Source: CAZMCT01 sp964564785 (GTDB taxonomy: Bacteria; Planctomycetota; Phycisphaerae; UBA1845; Fen-1342). From it: a stretch of 30,920 nt of DNA. The position numbers and the translations under genes are program-made. Shown piece after piece: positions 29,148 to 30,920 of the stretch. The stretch spans positions 1 to 30,920 of the forward strand of contig CAZMCT010000033.1 of the NCBI GenBank assembly GCA_964564785.1. The letters are read 5' to 3'. Below the pieces are notes generated by a model. The model did no database searches and was not told the DNA's origin. It saw only the letters and a program-made list of their open reading frames with translations. The stretch's first letter is position 1; the number at the start of each line of letters is the position of its first letter.

Positions 29148-30863
29148 GTGTACCGATCAATCGCGAAGCTCTTCATGCTTTCGGGGGGCGTAGTCGCGCT
29201 GCTGGCGGATGACGTTCCGCCGATTCCGCCGCTGCCGACGCACGCGGACGTCGCGCGGGCGCCGACGTTCCAGCCGGGCGAGCGGATTGTCGCCACCCAT
29301 TACTTCTACTGGTATCGCTGGCCGGACGAGCATTTTTTCGAGGGCCGCGACTGGAGCATCCTCCGGACGCACTTCCCGGATGACACGCAGGTGAGTTACG
29401 CCTCGAGCGCGTGGCACCGGCGGCAGATGGAGGATGTTCGGGCGGCGGGGATCGACATCGCGCTGTGCGTGTACTGGGGCGCGCCGAATCAGTACGAGGC
29501 GGGCGACCTGCGTTTCTCGGTGGTCGGAATTCCGCCACTGGTGCAAGCGTTGGATGAGCTGGCTGCGGACGGAAAACCGACACCGCGGATCGGGCTGTTC
29601 TATGACACCACGACGCTCTTGGGCGAACATGCGTACCGGGAGCGCGGACGCGACAACGTGGATTTGCGCACCGGGGAGGGCCGCGACATCTTCTATCGCA
29701 CCATTCGTGATTTCTATTGCCTGGTGCCGACGCGGCACTGGGCGTGCGTGGACGGACGGCCGATCGTGCAACTCTACGAATCGGCGTTCGCGGCCGGTCA
29801 CGACCAGGGCACGATCGACTATGTCTACGAGCAGTTCGAGCGAGACTTCGGCCGGCGGCCGTTCGTGATTGCCGGTCCGTCCTGGTCGTTCACGGCCGAC
29901 GCGCGGACAGGGTGGGGGGCGGCGTTGGGCGGGCCGATTGTGGGTGAAGGGGCCGCGCAGGTTGGGCCGGGCTACGACGACTCACCGGTGCCGGGCCGCA
30001 CGACGCCCACGCGCGATCGGCTGGGCGGAGCGTTCTACTCGGCGTCGTGGCTGCTCGCGCTGGAGCACCGGCCGCGGATCGTCATCGTGGAGACGTGGAG
30101 CGAGCTGCACGAGGGTACACCGATCTGCGAGACACGGGAGGACGGGCGGCTGTACATCGAGCTGACGCGGAAGTTCAGCACGCTGTTCAAGGGCGGGCAG
30201 GCGCCGGCGGGCGCGGATTGGGCGGCGGCGCTGCGCGGAATCTTGAACGCCCCGCGGTCGAACCCGGCGGGCCGCGCGTTCGCCGGCCGGCTGCGGGTCA
30301 GTGTGCGAGTGGAACCCGCCGCGCCGGAGGGCGGCGATGACGCGCAGCCGCGGCTGATCGAGGAGGGTCTGCGGCTGGTCGCGGACGTCGCGGACGGCAT
30401 GTGGGAGCTGACTACCTGTGGCACCGGCCGTCAAGCGGCGAATACTCTTGACAGCGATTCCGGATCGACCGAGCGTTCGGTCTGCGTGCGCACCCGGCCG
30501 GGCGTCAATGCGCAGCGCTACCTGTATTTCGACGTGGCGGACCCGTACTACTTCGATCACCGCGGGCCGTTGCGGGTCACGATCGAGTACTTCGACGAGG
30601 GTCGGGGCCCGATCTTGGTGCAATACGATTCGGCCGAGGCGATAGGGCCGCAGGCGGGAGCATACCGCGGCGACGTCGCGCCGCTCGCGCGCGGCGACAC
30701 GCGGGAGTGGAAGATCGCGACGCGCGAGTTGCCCGCGGCCCGCTGTGCGAACCGGCAGAACGGCGGGGCGGACTTGCGGCTCGAGAGCCTCGGCGGCGAG
30801 CTGGCCGTGCGGCGTGTCGTGGTGGACAAGCTGCCGGAAGGGTACGGACCGTCGGGCCGGTAG
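29148..30863 (+). CDS. Secreted DUF5010 / GH99-like putative glycoside hydrolase
   Basis: The 571-residue protein carries a short signal peptide (MYRSIAKLFMLSGGVVALLA). GTG 29148 is chosen because GGGAG lies 6 nt upstream; ATG 29118 would add ten residues ahead of the signal and has no Shine-Dalgarno. The first 330 residues look like a TIM barrel of the DUF5010/GH99-like type: VATHYFYWYRWPDEHFFEGR, MEDVRAAGIDIALCVYWGAP, GLFYDTT, DGRPIVQLYE, PFVIAGPSW and IVIVETWSELHEG. The acidic residues in ETWSELHEG may be catalytic, by analogy with the EWNE of related enzymes. A beta-rich C-terminal part (about 390-571, VTIEYFDEGRGPILVQYDS) resembles a carbohydrate-binding module. Substrate unknown. Confidence 0.82.
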   Translation: MYRSIAKLFMLSGGVVALLADDVPPIPPLPTHADVARAPTFQPGERIVATHYFYWYRWPDEHFFEGRDWSILRTHFPDDTQVSYASSAWHRRQMEDVRAAGIDIALCVYWGAPNQYEAGDLRFSVVGIPPLVQALDELAADGKPTPRIGLFYDTTTLLGEHAYRERGRDNVDLRTGEGRDIFYRTIRDFYCLVPTRHWACVDGRPIVQLYESAFAAGHDQGTIDYVYEQFERDFGRRPFVIAGPSWSFTADARTGWGAALGGPIVGEGAAQVGPGYDDSPVPGRTTPTRDRLGGAFYSASWLLALEHRPRIVIVETWSELHEGTPICETREDGRLYIELTRKFSTLFKGGQAPAGADWAAALRGILNAPRSNPAGRAFAGRLRVSVRVEPAAPEGGDDAQPRLIEEGLRLVADVADGMWELTTCGTGRQAANTLDSDSGSTERSVCVRTRPGVNAQRYLYFDVADPYYFDHRGPLRVTIEYFDEGRGPILVQYDSAEAIGPQAGAYRGDVAPLARGDTREWKIATRELPAARCANRQNGGADLRLESLGGELAVRRVVVDKLPEGYGPSGR

Positions 30864-30920
30864 AAGTAGCGGCCCGCGCCCTCGCGCGGCCGGTGTCGCG
30901 TGTGCCACTGCCGTGTCGGC
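30864..30920. repeat. Start of another GTGCCAC-type repeat at the window edge
   Basis: The last bases (GCGCGGCCGGTGTCGCGTGT, then GCCACTGCCGTG) resemble the GTGGCAC/GCGGC strings seen at 4884-5062 and 11221-11250. The element is cut by the end of the window. Confidence 0.3.

Overview
This is a GC-rich chromosomal window, most likely from a planctomycete, perhaps Phycisphaerae-like. The lineage call is an inference from gene content: a secreted protein ending in dockerin-like repeats, a prepilin-like protein with an H-x9-DG motif, a DUF2934 protein, LolA-like and DUF5010-type exported proteins, and lipid A-type outer membrane genes (waaA). No rRNA, tRNA, CRISPR array, phage or transposase gene was seen. 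Nearly all of the window is housekeeping or cell-envelope DNA. The unusual content lies in small dispersed palindromic repeats, start-site architecture and non-coding stretches.

Layout. 1-3.2 kb: end of an unknown gene, a MsrB-MsrA fusion lipoprotein, then a secreted PKD/dockerin protein behind a long leader and closed by a strong terminator. 3.2-9.5 kb: rsfS and a compact GspE/PilB-like ATPase diverge from about 3.6 kb. A repeat-filled gap follows, then lexA (minus strand) with an overlapping upstream ORF and a palindromic promoter, a membrane glycosyltransferase, an unknown exported protein and a small lipoprotein. 9.57-9.80 kb: a promoter and an intrinsic terminator bracket about 190 nt with no ORF, a candidate structured RNA. 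9.9-15.2 kb: waaA, a LolA-like lipoprotein, sucD without sucC, and a membrane-anchored protein translationally coupled to an ABC ATPase. 15.3-18 kb: prepilin-like protein and der. 18-25.1 kb: a minus-strand nuoJKLMN cluster (the membrane arm of respiratory complex I). 25.7-30.9 kb: a small DUF2934 protein, a beta-propeller lipoprotein related to soluble glucose/sorbosone dehydrogenases, an ECF sigma / zinc-finger anti-sigma / small membrane protein operon, and a secreted DUF5010-like protein.

How the genes fit together. nuoJ-nuoK-nuoL-nuoM-nuoN are the proton-pumping subunits of NADH:quinone oxidoreductase. nuoA-I are not here, so the peripheral arm must be encoded elsewhere. The sigma factor, anti-sigma factor and third small protein look like one autoregulated envelope-sensing unit. 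lexA is expected to control the SOS response and probably its own operon.

Most interesting. (1) Palindromic repeats have entered complex I genes in frame: a 43-residue insert in the NuoL TM2-TM3 loop carrying two copies of QPPSAVG, and a C-terminal NuoM extension that reads through a separate palindromic repeat family. Relatives of that second family also sit in the nuoM-nuoL and nuoL-nuoK gaps. (2) Five genes without a clear Shine-Dalgarno share a TANNNT box exactly 6-7 nt before ATG, which suggests leaderless transcription. (3) The orphan promoter-terminator unit at 9.57-9.80 kb is a candidate new small RNA.
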